Shown piece by piece: positions 35,499 to 44,300 of a stretch of 64,000 nt of DNA (position 1 is the first letter of the stretch; each line of letters begins with the position of its first letter). The translations under genes were made by a program, and so were the position numbers. The notes below the pieces were generated by a model, which saw only the letters and a program-made list of their open reading frames with translations, made no database searches and had not been told where the DNA came from. Source of the stretch: Hymenobacter sp. YC55. Lineage in GTDB: Bacteria; Bacteroidota; Bacteroidia; Cytophagales; Hymenobacteraceae. The stretch spans positions 1,116,001 through 1,180,000 of the forward strand of contig NZ_JARNTX010000002.1 of assembly GCF_029433095.1 (NCBI RefSeq), given 5' to 3'.

Positions 35499-36347
35499 AT
35501 GGAACCCCAAGCCAATCCGAATCCTGACCACGCCACTCCAGCTGTTAATTCCACGCCCGCAGCACACACGTTCGACCCCCACGAGGTGCCGGGTAGCGAG
35601 GCTACCAACAGCATCACCGAGGCCTACGACGACGAAGACCGTACCGAAAACCAGCAGGCCAGCCCCGGCCGCGGTGAGTTCGGACCCCACGGCCATGGCC
35701 ACACCCAAGGTGGCTACGGCAACCAGTACCGTGCCGACGAAGTGTACGGCGGCGCGCTAAACCCTGCCCCGGCTACCCGCGGCAGCTACGACGGGGGCAA
35801 GCCCGAAAACAACACCGGCTCCGAAGCCAGCACCCCCACCAACCGCAGTTCTAGCTCGTTCGGGACCCAGCCTGGCACTCCTCCCAACGGCTCCACTGTC
35901 TCGCCCGACTACGCCAACGACAACGACGCCCCACAGCACACTGGCGGTGGCTACAGCGAAGACTATGGTCGTTCGTCTTTGGTAGGAAGTGCGGCAGCGG
36001 GCAATGGCGGCGCAAACTTAACCGGCGAGCGTAACCAAGAAGAAGACTACCTCCCGGCCGACTCCAAAGAAACTGCCGCCGCTCCAGGTGGCTTCCAGGC
36101 CAAGCCGGCGCCCGTGCCCAACCAACCGGCCGTAGCAGGCGCCAACGAGCACACCAAAAACGATGAAGCCCGCGACGCGGACGAGTCGCGGACGGGTTAT
36201 GTGCGCACGGATGGCCACCAAAGCGAGCAAGGTAACACCAGCACGGGCATTGGCAGCCGCGGCGGCTCGTACAACGACCCTACTGGCCCCAAGACGGATG
36301 CGCCCGGCCAGTCAAGTCCCCAAAACACCGATCCTAAGGCAGAGTAG
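35499..36347 (+). CDS. Hydrophilic, disordered protein of unknown function
   Basis: 282 residues from the ATG at 35499. There is almost no hydrophobic residue run: the whole protein is Gly/Asn/Pro/Thr/Ser/Asp/Glu-rich with short imperfect reiterations (GYGNQY, GGYSEDYG, GNGGANL). No signal peptide, membrane segment, cysteine or known domain. Composition is of the hydrophilin or LEA-like kind, which in other organisms protects against drying, but there is no LEA motif, so that is only an idea. It is divergent from the cold-shock gene. The steady codon pattern over 849 bases supports a real gene. Confidence 0.7.
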   Translation: MEPQANPNPDHATPAVNSTPAAHTFDPHEVPGSEATNSITEAYDDEDRTENQQASPGRGEFGPHGHGHTQGGYGNQYRADEVYGGALNPAPATRGSYDGGKPENNTGSEASTPTNRSSSSFGTQPGTPPNGSTVSPDYANDNDAPQHTGGGYSEDYGRSSLVGSAAAGNGGANLTGERNQEEDYLPADSKETAAAPGGFQAKPAPVPNQPAVAGANEHTKNDEARDADESRTGYVRTDGHQSEQGNTSTGIGSRGGSYNDPTGPKTDAPGQSSPQNTDPKAE

Positions 36348-36431
36348 CTAAGCGCAACATCTGCTCTTTCAGCATCCGGCACGCGTTAGTAGCAAGAGGA
36401 ATCCAAGTGAAGCTATCCTGATCCGGTAGCC

Positions 36432-37328
36432 TTATTTGGATTCCTTTTTCGTTGTCGGAAGGGCAGTCTTTTTGGTGGCTTGATATATGCGGCCTTTCTC
36501 GTTGCTGAAAACAAAGGTGTTGTTGTCGAGGAAGGCAAGGGCTTCGGTTTGGCCGGAGCTAGGAATGGGCAAGCAGCTTTTGGGACCATCGAAGAGACGG
36601 CGGCCGGGTTGGCGGTCCAGCAAGTAGATGTGGCCGTAGCCGAGCAGTGCCACCGTGCGGCTGTCGGGGCTGAGGGCAGCGGCCGTTATCCAGGTGTTGA
36701 TTTTGATGCTGTCGAGCAGAGTGGCTACGTGGTAGCCGGGGCGGGCGGGCAGCGCGTACATCTTCACCCAGTTGCCTTTGCCCCGGTTCTTGGTGAATAA
36801 GTAAAGACTGTCTTGGCGGTAGAAAAAAGCCTCGCAATCGAAGTTGCGCTCCGCTTTACGAGGTGGAAAGGTGCGCTGGTCGGGGTAACGGAAGCGGATG
36901 GTATCAATCTGGCGCAAACCCTTGCCACTCAACCGGTAGATGGCGAGGTTACGGCGCTTGTTCTGGTTGTTGCCGAAGTCGCCGATGTAGATGCGGCCTT
37001 CGTCGTCGCGCGTTAGGTCTTCCCAATCAATGTTGACAAGGGGGCTCAAATCGAGGGTTTGCAGCAAGTCGCCTTGGGGCGTGACTTTGTATAGGGCCGC
37101 AGTTGTGCCACCGTCGCCGTGCGTCCACAAGTCGCCGTATTCATCAGCTACCGCGAAGCCTGAGCTTTCCACCAGTATGGTCTTCGACATTTTGCCTATC
37201 TGCCGCACCACATAATCTTGCCGTACCCGAGAGAAGTCGCCACGTCCTTCGTCTTGTGCGCACCCGCAGATAACGGATTGCAGAAATACCAAGACCGGGA
37301 ATAGCTTATCGCGCAGCAAAAAGAACAT
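36432..37328 (-). CDS. Beta-propeller-like lipoprotein
   Basis: 298 residues from ATG 37328; a longer frame from 37448 gives no signal peptide. The start yields a hydrophobic leader with a possible lipobox (VICGC, cysteine about residue 23). The mature protein is beta-rich with propeller-blade-like units (SSGFAVADEYGDLWTHGD, DEGRIYIGDFGNNQNKRRNLAIY, ALSPDSRTVALLGYGHIYLLDR, GQTEALAFLDNNTFVFSNEKG). The DxDG/SGQTEAL pattern is like Bacteroidota phytase-like or SdiA-regulated propeller proteins; no phosphatase site can be confirmed. Function unknown. Confidence 0.75.
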   Translation of the reverse strand: MFFLLRDKLFPVLVFLQSVICGCAQDEGRGDFSRVRQDYVVRQIGKMSKTILVESSGFAVADEYGDLWTHGDGGTTAALYKVTPQGDLLQTLDLSPLVNIDWEDLTRDDEGRIYIGDFGNNQNKRRNLAIYRLSGKGLRQIDTIRFRYPDQRTFPPRKAERNFDCEAFFYRQDSLYLFTKNRGKGNWVKMYALPARPGYHVATLLDSIKINTWITAAALSPDSRTVALLGYGHIYLLDRQPGRRLFDGPKSCLPIPSSGQTEALAFLDNNTFVFSNEKGRIYQATKKTALPTTKKESK

Positions 37329-37478
37329 TTTTGGGTGGTAAAGTGAAAAAGCAAGGCGGCCGTAAACGCTGGTGTATACGAAGCCATCCGCTAAGTGGCA
37401 CACTTTAGTTTCCAGCTTCCCCAATTGGAGCTTCCACAAAGGCTCCACTGTGCTTGCAAGTAGACCAAGAAACCCTGC

Positions 37479-38471
37479 TTACTTAATTACCACATAGGGT
37501 TGAAGCTTGGCAAATGCGGCTTCATCAAGAATGCGGATTTGGCGCAGGTCGGCGGGCTGGTGGAAGGGGCCGTGCTGCTGCCGGTAGGCCACTACCACCC
37601 GTGCCAAGCGCTTGCCCATATAAGGATGCGCCTGAAGTACTTCGAACGGGGCGTTGTTTACATCGAGCGAGCTAGGCACAAAGCCAGGGCGCACAAAGGT
37701 GTACTTGCGCAAGCTGTCCACCAGGTCGGGCGCATCGCGCAAGCTGTAGATTTCCGCTAGCTGCCCTTCGTCCCGGAAACCTCCTAGCCGCTGCCGATAC
37801 TCCACCACCCGGGCCGAAAGACCGCGCCCAATTCCTCGGATTTGCATGAGCTGCGTGGTATCGGCGGAGTTGAGGTCAAACGGTTGCAAGTTGCGCGGCT
37901 TGCGGGCAAACTTGCTGGTAGACGGAGCCGCAGCACCCATAGCACTTGTGGCGGAAGTAGGATACCGGCTAGCATAGGCACGTGCTTCGCGGGGCGGTAG
38001 CTGTTCGGGCAACTGCATGTAAGGAGCTAGGCGAGCGTAGGTGGTATCGGAGAGGCCATAGGCTTTGCGGATTTGCTCTTTGGCCCGGAAGCCACCTACT
38101 ACGTCGCGGTACTTCACAAGCCGATCGGCCAACCACTGCGGCAAGCCCCGCGCTTGCCAATCTGTGCTCGTAAAGCTATTGGGGTTGAAAGGGGCAAGCG
38201 GAACTTGAGGCACCCGCACCCGCGTCGGGTAGGTTCGTTGGGGGTAGCGGCTGGCATAAGTCGGCTTAACTTCCCGTTGCGCAGTTAGTTCAGCTGCCAG
38301 GGCGTCTAGCTGTTGCTGGTCGGCAGTAGGATCGTAGGTGGTTAAGCGAGGACGCAGTAGTGGCGGTAGCAGCAAGCAGGCTAGCAACAAGCCTAGCAAC
38401 AGCACAAAGCCTGATGTTTCGCGGCGTGAAAACCCGAAATAACGACGAATCCAACGTCTAGGGTTTATCAT
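37479..38471 (-). CDS. Helix-hairpin-helix (ComEA-like) protein
   Basis: 330 residues. One membrane helix (about 19-37, FVLLLGLLLACLLLPPLL). The rest contains three or four helix-hairpin-helix pairs: NPNSFTSTDWQARGLPQWLA, DLNSADTTQLMQIRGIGRGLSARVVEYR, DVNNAPFEVLQAHPYMGKRLARVVVAYR. The D/N-x-N-x-A-x-x-x-x-L and GxG/GIG patterns are those of ComEA, which binds double-stranded DNA at the outer face of the inner membrane for natural transformation. In Bacteroidota such proteins are longer and their role is less clear. No other competence gene is in the window. Confidence 0.87.
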   Translation of the reverse strand: MINPRRWIRRYFGFSRRETSGFVLLLGLLLACLLLPPLLRPRLTTYDPTADQQQLDALAAELTAQREVKPTYASRYPQRTYPTRVRVPQVPLAPFNPNSFTSTDWQARGLPQWLADRLVKYRDVVGGFRAKEQIRKAYGLSDTTYARLAPYMQLPEQLPPREARAYASRYPTSATSAMGAAAPSTSKFARKPRNLQPFDLNSADTTQLMQIRGIGRGLSARVVEYRQRLGGFRDEGQLAEIYSLRDAPDLVDSLRKYTFVRPGFVPSSLDVNNAPFEVLQAHPYMGKRLARVVVAYRQQHGPFHQPADLRQIRILDEAAFAKLQPYVVIK

Positions 38472-38554
38472 ACTAGAGATTCAATAAGTAAACTAGATAA
38501 GGGGTAGCAATCAGCTAGTTAGAAGTAGATCTGGTAATAAAGTTAACGGCGTTC

Positions 38555-39523
38555 TTACTTTCTGATTTTCACGTCTACCTCATACCGGTAGCGGGGTGGG
38601 CCACCTAAAGGAATGGCGAAGAAGGGCAAGGCCACATCATATTGGTCCGTGACATAAAAAACTAGGTCGTTGCCCTCTTTGGTGAGCGACGTGAGGCGCA
38701 TGTCCAGCGAAAGACCGTGTTCTTTGTCGCTGATGGGGTGCACGCTCCGGGCCCACACGTTGTCTTGGCTGACTTCGGCTGGGTGCCCGTTTTTGGCCAC
38801 GCTGAATATCTTGATGCTCACGTCGCCATCCAGGTCGAAATTACTTTGGCGGATGCTCACTACCCGGTCGTTGACGAAGGGGTAGAGGTGGGTAATGGCG
38901 CGCCGCTGCGGTACCAAGCGAAACGCGTACTCGTAGGTGAAAGCGTTGCCGCCTTCCACGGCTATGTTCTGCGTGGGGCTAGTGCTCAAGAAGTACCGAT
39001 ACAGGTTGCCATCGTCGCCGGACTTGCCCTGCACAATGATCTTGAATACGTAGCCGTCAAACTCGGGGACTAGCTCGCCTTCCAGTGGGTTGAGCGGGCC
39101 GAACGTGTACCACTTGTTGTCGTAGTTTTTGTCGACCCCAAACTTCACTTGCTTCAGCAGGGTACCCGACCGAAAAGTGCCTTTAGGCTCGGTGGCGCGG
39201 GCATCGGGTCCAGAATGGGCGCCAGTGCCTCCGTACAAGCTGAACTCGGTAGTGGTGTTCCAGTTGAAGCGCATTTCGTCGAGCTGGCCTCCACACTCGG
39301 GGTCGAAAACGCGGATGTAGACAGGTTGCCGGTTCTGCTTCGGCACCAGAAAAAAGAAGGTCTGAGTAAAGTCGTCGTCGCCCCAGCTTTTATCGGCTTG
39401 CGCGCCGAAGGTAACGAGGGAGGCAATGTTTTCGCCAGGGTTCGGCACGGCCTGCGCCAGTGCTAGGCCGCTTCGGAGCAGCAGAAGGAGCAGGCTGAAA
39501 GTGAAAATTTGAAAAGCGCGCAT
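38555..39523 (-). CDS. Secreted protein of unknown function
   Basis: 322 residues from ATG 39523, which gives the signal peptide MRAFQIFTFSLLLLLLRSGLALA. The mature part is beta-rich with conserved-looking aromatic and charged segments (FFFLVPKQNRQPVYIRVFDPECGGQLDE, NNKWYTFGPLNPLEGE-like, YEYAFRLVPQRRAITHLYPFV). No catalytic or cell-wall motif and no T9SS tail. I do not recognise the family. Divergent from the DinB gene; adjacent ATGs are only about 125 bases apart. Confidence 0.7.
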   Translation of the reverse strand: MRAFQIFTFSLLLLLLRSGLALAQAVPNPGENIASLVTFGAQADKSWGDDDFTQTFFFLVPKQNRQPVYIRVFDPECGGQLDEMRFNWNTTTEFSLYGGTGAHSGPDARATEPKGTFRSGTLLKQVKFGVDKNYDNKWYTFGPLNPLEGELVPEFDGYVFKIIVQGKSGDDGNLYRYFLSTSPTQNIAVEGGNAFTYEYAFRLVPQRRAITHLYPFVNDRVVSIRQSNFDLDGDVSIKIFSVAKNGHPAEVSQDNVWARSVHPISDKEHGLSLDMRLTSLTKEGNDLVFYVTDQYDVALPFFAIPLGGPPRYRYEVDVKIRK

Positions 39524-39647
39524 GATGGCAAGATACCGGGATTTTAAGAGGATTCCGTTCTGGCCCGCTACTAGCATTGCCGATGCCGATTGTGGCCCGT
39601 ATCATTACATACTGGTTTGCTGCCCCTTTCCATTTGCTTACGCTCGT

Positions 39648-40232
39648 ATGAGTCAGACACCTATTCGTACCGTTGACTTCTTCGATATTCTAATTGCCGA
39701 CCTTGCTCGGCTGCGCGACATAGCGCAGCGACGGTTTCGCCCCCTCACCGAAGAGCAGCTTAATCGTCGGCCGGGCCCAGGCAAATGGAGCGTTGGGCAA
39801 TGCCTGGAGCATCTCAACATTGTGGGCGGCCACTATTTGCCTACCATTACGCACAAGATACACCAAGCGCAGGAACGCGGCAGCAAGCCCGCCGAAACCG
39901 TGAAGCACGGCTTTATCGGTCGCAAAATGACCGAGGCCATGCGCACGCCCCCAAGCCAAAAAGCCATGAAAGCGCCCCAGCAATACGCCCCGACTGGTGC
40001 GCGCCTGCCCCGCACGGTAGTAGAAGTGTTTAGTCGGCAACTCGATGAGCTGGAGGTTCTTTTAAAACAAGCTCGCCGCGTCAACGCCAACGCCATCCGG
40101 ATTCCCAATCCCATCATTCCGCTTTTGTACCCGCGCCTGCCCGACGTGGCCGAAATGCTGGTCGAGCACTTGAAGCGCCACGTAGCCCAGGCCGAGCGGG
40201 TGCTGGACGGAAAGCCAGGAAACTTGAAGTAA
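39648..40232 (+). CDS. DinB/YfiT-family four-helix protein
   Basis: 194 residues from ATG 39648; the longer frame (from 39522) overlaps the start of the divergent gene. Four-helix bundle pattern with FRPLTEEQLNRRPGPGKWSVGQCLEHLNIV near the N-terminus and a C-terminal LPDVAEMLVEHLKRHVAQAERVL containing the His positions that bind a metal in DinB/YfiT enzymes. Members include bacillithiol S-transferases and damage-inducible proteins of unknown activity. The bacilliredoxin-like gene elsewhere in the window makes a thiol-transferase role worth considering, but it is not shown. Confidence 0.85.
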   Translation: MSQTPIRTVDFFDILIADLARLRDIAQRRFRPLTEEQLNRRPGPGKWSVGQCLEHLNIVGGHYLPTITHKIHQAQERGSKPAETVKHGFIGRKMTEAMRTPPSQKAMKAPQQYAPTGARLPRTVVEVFSRQLDELEVLLKQARRVNANAIRIPNPIIPLLYPRLPDVAEMLVEHLKRHVAQAERVLDGKPGNLK

Positions 40233-40244
40233 GGTACATTGCTG

Positions 40245-40285
40245 AAAGCAGGGCTTTACCCCATCAGGAAGTGAGGCCCTGCTTT
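40245..40285. terminator. Hairpin between convergent genes
   Basis: AAAGCAGGGC (40245-40254) and GCCCTGCTTT (40276-40285), 21-base loop. It separates the DinB gene (plus) and the beta-barrel gene (minus) and can serve as a shared terminator, though T-runs are short. Confidence 0.65.
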
Positions 40286-40308
40286 AAGCTTTAAGGCATG
40301 CTCTTGTC

Positions 40309-41037
40309 CTATTTGTGTGTACCGAAAAAGTAAACCAACGACAATTGAACGGTGCGGTCCTTTCCCGTTACCGTGTCACCGTAATACGAAGGCAGCATAT
40401 TCGAGAGGCCGTATACGTACCCTACTTGAGCTTGTAAGGCCCCAACTCTATAGCCGATGCCGCCATTCAGGCCTACGTTGATGGTGCGATAGTATATGCT
40501 GTTCTCCTTGCGGCCGTCGCCGAAACGCACATCGTATGTTTCGCTTGTGGAATAATCAGTTACAGCTCCACTCTGCATAGTTACTATTGATCGACCATCT
40601 CGCTTGTCCTTTCCGCTCAAACCGACACCTACATAAGGCCCAGCGAAAATCTGAAAGCCCTGCTCGTCGCCGAAAGTATACACTAGGTTTACTGGAACCT
40701 CGAGGTAGTTTAGTGCTGCGTCACTCTTGTTTAAAAAGGTAGTCGTGACTCCATTTAGCGTCGCGGTTCCAGCTTGGGTTAGTTGAAATCCTTTTTGCGA
40801 AAATAGCACAGACGGCTGCACGGCTAGCTTGCCAAACTGCGCATTCAGCGTGAGTCCGGCTTGTGCTCCTACTTTGGCTTTTGTATCCGTGTCAACAACA
40901 AACGAAGAATTTGTAGTAATGCGTGCGTTGGCCAGATTGGCACCCACGCGCGCACCAATTGTGATTTGCGCTTGCGCTGCATTGGCTGCAAATAGCAGGG
41001 TAGAGGCCAATAAGCCTCTGGTAATAAAGTGATTCAT
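40309..41037 (-). CDS. Outer-membrane beta-barrel protein (OMP_b-brl_2-like)
   Basis: 242 residues. Signal peptide MNHFITRGLLASTLLFAANAAQAQ. The mature protein has alternating polar/hydrophobic strands (ITIGARVGANLANARI, AQAGLTLNAQFGKLAVQPSVLFSQKGF, LNYLEVPVNLVYTFGDEQGFQIFAGPYVGVGLSG, VQLSLVYFFGTH) typical of the small eight-stranded PorT-like barrels of Bacteroidota. It ends in an aromatic-containing last strand, close to the outer-membrane signal. Role unknown; PorT itself cannot be asserted. Confidence 0.88.
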   Translation of the reverse strand: MNHFITRGLLASTLLFAANAAQAQITIGARVGANLANARITTNSSFVVDTDTKAKVGAQAGLTLNAQFGKLAVQPSVLFSQKGFQLTQAGTATLNGVTTTFLNKSDAALNYLEVPVNLVYTFGDEQGFQIFAGPYVGVGLSGKDKRDGRSIVTMQSGAVTDYSTSETYDVRFGDGRKENSIYYRTINVGLNGGIGYRVGALQAQVGYVYGLSNMLPSYYGDTVTGKDRTVQLSLVYFFGTHK

Positions 41038-41391
41038 ATAAGTTAGGTAGAATGAGGAAGCGAAAATTATTGTCCATCAACGGGATAATAGCCAAAAGTA
41101 TACTTCATAAAGCTTCCGATAAAAGTCACGTTGACGAATTCCACGTGTTGTTGCAACAATCACTCCTTGATGTGGCTAAAAGAATTTCTCAAAGCATAGA
41201 GCGCTATAGCAGGCTGGCAGGATAAGTATCAGAGCAAAATATTGCTGCCGAGGTTGGCAGACCATGCAGGTCCCTACTTTTCAAGGTGATTAGCATTTGC
41301 TAGCAATATTTTTTGTGCAGTACCGTGTGGAATAGAGCTCGGCCGGGCATCAGTATTTTATCAACTTCGCCTGGCTATTCAACTTCATCCT
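41038..41391. other. Intergenic region between the barrel and macroglobulin genes
   Basis: 354 bases between divergent genes. Besides the -7 element at 41093-41100, it contains an inverted repeat, AAAATATTGCT (41236-41246) and AGCAATATTTT (41302-41312), 55 bases apart, 80 bases before the macroglobulin start. No exact plus-strand TAnnTTTG box is seen. Confidence 0.5.
41093..41100 (-). promoter_or_regulatory. Putative -7 element of the beta-barrel gene
   Basis: On the minus strand TACTTTTG matches TAnnTTTG; it lies about 56 bases upstream of the ATG at 41037. No clean -33 box. Confidence 0.5.
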
Positions 41392-44300
41392 ATGCGTTTC
41401 TTCCTAGTTAGCTTATTCGCCTTGCTTATGCTGTTCACTGCCGGCTCTTCGGCGCCCACGCCGCCTGGCAGTGGGGGCAATGCGGCCGCCTGGAAGAGGA
41501 TCGACCAGCTGCTCTCTAAAGACCAAAGCACATCGGCGGCCAAGCTGCTGGAACCACTCTACCAGCAGGCCCGCCAGCGCCAAGATGCGCCGGAGTACCT
41601 GCGGGCATTGCTCTACAAGCTGCGTCTGCTGGACGCCAAAGAGGAAGAAGCCGATGAGAAGGCCATTGCTTTAGTGGAAGCCGACCTGAAAACTGCCAAG
41701 TTTCCGGCCAAGCCCATTCTGCACAGCTTGCTGGCTCAACTCTATACCACTTACTACAACCGGCACCGCTACCAGTTGCACAACCGAACCACCCAGGCGG
41801 TGACCAACCCAACCGACGCCAGCGCCGCCGACGTACGCACTTGGGATGCCGCCCACTTCGGCAGCGCCATCGTGCAGCACTATCAAGCATCAGTTGCCGA
41901 CGAGCTCCGGCGCCAGCAGCAATTGCAACTCAAGACGCTCGGGTACGCCATCCGGGGCGGCAACACGGAGGGCCGGGCACTGCGTCCTACGCTCTATGAC
42001 CTGCTGGCACACCGCGTGGTGGATAACTTGCAAAACGACGAGTTCTACGTCACGCGCCCTGCCGATCAGTTCGAGTTGAAGAGCCCCGTGTTGTTTGGTT
42101 CCGCCGCCGACTTTGCCCGCTTGCCGCTGCAAGCTCCCAAAGCAGATTCCCTGAATGGCCAATTCTACGCACTGCGGGTGTTGCAGCAACTCACCACGTT
42201 TCGACTCACAGACAGCAAGAACTTAGCTGCCCTAGCCGATGTGGACTTGAAGCGGCTACGGTTTGTGCAGCAGTATACTACGCTGGCCAACAAGGATAGT
42301 CTGTACCAAGCAGCGCTGGCACGCACCGCTGAGGTGTACAAGGCGTTGCCAACAAGCACGGAGGTTTTATTGGAGTTGGCCAATCATTTCAGCGAAACCG
42401 AGCCTGCCAAAGCCCGCGAAATAACGCTGCAAGCCGAAAAGCGTTTTCCCGATTCGTACGGGGCGCAGCAGGCGCGTGTATTGCGGCAGCGCCTCGAGGC
42501 AGCAGAGCTACGCTTCACAACCGAAGAGGTGGTGCTACCGCAGCAGCCGTGGCTCATGAGGCTGAACGTGCGCAACGCGGCCCAGCTATACGCCAAGGCG
42601 TACCGAGTGACAATAGCGCAGGAAATACGGCGGCTTAGCCAAGGCAACTATTATCAGGAATCCGACCTGCTGACAGCGTATGCCCGCGCGCTAACGGCCA
42701 AGCCCGCCGCTACGTGGGTGCTTACCATGCCCGGCCCCGCCGACTACAAAAACCACACTGTGCAGCACAGCGGCCCCGCCCTTCCGGTGGGGCACTACCT
42801 TGTTGTGCTGAGCTCAACAGACGAAAATCCTACCAAAAAGCAGGAAGGCGTAACCACGGCGTACGCGCGACTTTCGGTGAGTGAGCTAAGCGAATTACGC
42901 CGCAGCTCTGTTAAGCAAAATGGCGCGGAAATGCTGGTACTGCATCGGCAAAGCGGCCAGCCACTGGCCGGGGTACAAGCGCTGCCACTGCTTCAGTACT
43001 ACGACCAGAAAGCGAAAAGCTACAAGCAGCGGCGCGGCGATGCGCAAACCAGCACCGCCGAAGGCCAAGTGCAAATTCCTGTGGCGCAGCTCGTCGAGAA
43101 CAATACAGTTCTGCGGGCCGTCCTATTCTCTCGGGGAGCTGATTCGCTGCTGGTTCAGGATGGCGGCTACTATGGCCCGCGGCAGCCGCGCTCCGCCGAG
43201 TTGCCGCAGCGCCACACCTTTCTCTACACCGACCGCGCTATCTACCGTCCCGGCCAGACGCTCTACTTTAAAGGCATACTCACTGAAACCCTGACCGGTA
43301 AATCGAGGCTGCTCACCAAGCAGCCCGTCACGGTGCGCCTCGTAGATGTGAACAACCAAACCGTGCAAACGCTGTCCTTCACCACCTCCGACTATGGCAG
43401 CTTCCATGGTTCGGTGGTGTTGCCCACCAGTTTGCTGAACGGGGAAATGAGCTTGCACGTGGACTACGGCGAGGCGCACTTCGCGGTGGAAGACTACAAG
43501 CGGCCTACGTTCCAGGTAACCTTTGAGCCGGTGGCGGGAACACCCGTATTAGGGAAAGAAGTAGTGGTGCGCGGCAAAGCCACAGCCTATGCCGGGCAAC
43601 CTGTTGATGGGGCGCGGGTGCAGTACCGCGTGACCCGCCGAGCCTTCTGGCCGATGTTCGGGCGTGCCTACAACAGATACATTCCCAACCAAGGCGGGGA
43701 GGTGGAAATTATCAACGGCACCGCCCAAACAGATTCGGCCGGCGGGTTCGAAGTGAAATTCACTGCAAAAGGAGAAGCGCAAGGCCAAGCTAAACGTAGT
43801 CCTTGGAGTCCCGGCTACGTGTTCGAGGTGACGGCCGACGTAACCGATGCCGCCGGTGAAACCCGCACCGGCCAGCAGCTTATCAACCTCGGCAGCCAGG
43901 TCCTAACGTTGCGCCTCGATGTGCCCGAGCAGCTAAACCGCGAGCAACTTCCACCTCTCCAGCTCTTCAGCACCAACGCCACCGGCGAGGCCCGCCCCGC
44001 CCGCGGCCAACTGCGCCTCTACCGCCTTGCACCGCCTGCCCGCTCCCTGCGGCCCCGCATGTGGGACCGGCCAGAGCGCGAAGCCTTGAGCCGTGAGGAG
44101 TTCAAACGCCAGTTCCCGCTCGATGCGTACGCCAACGAAGACAACGACAGCACCTGGGTCCGCACGCTCGTGCTGACGCAAGAGTTCAATACCGAGAAGT
44201 CGCCGCTGTTGGCGGATTTATCTGCGCCAGTAGAGCAGCAGGCACCCGGCCGCTATTTACTGGAAGCCACCGCCCCGGCCGAAGCCGGAGTGCCAGCTGC

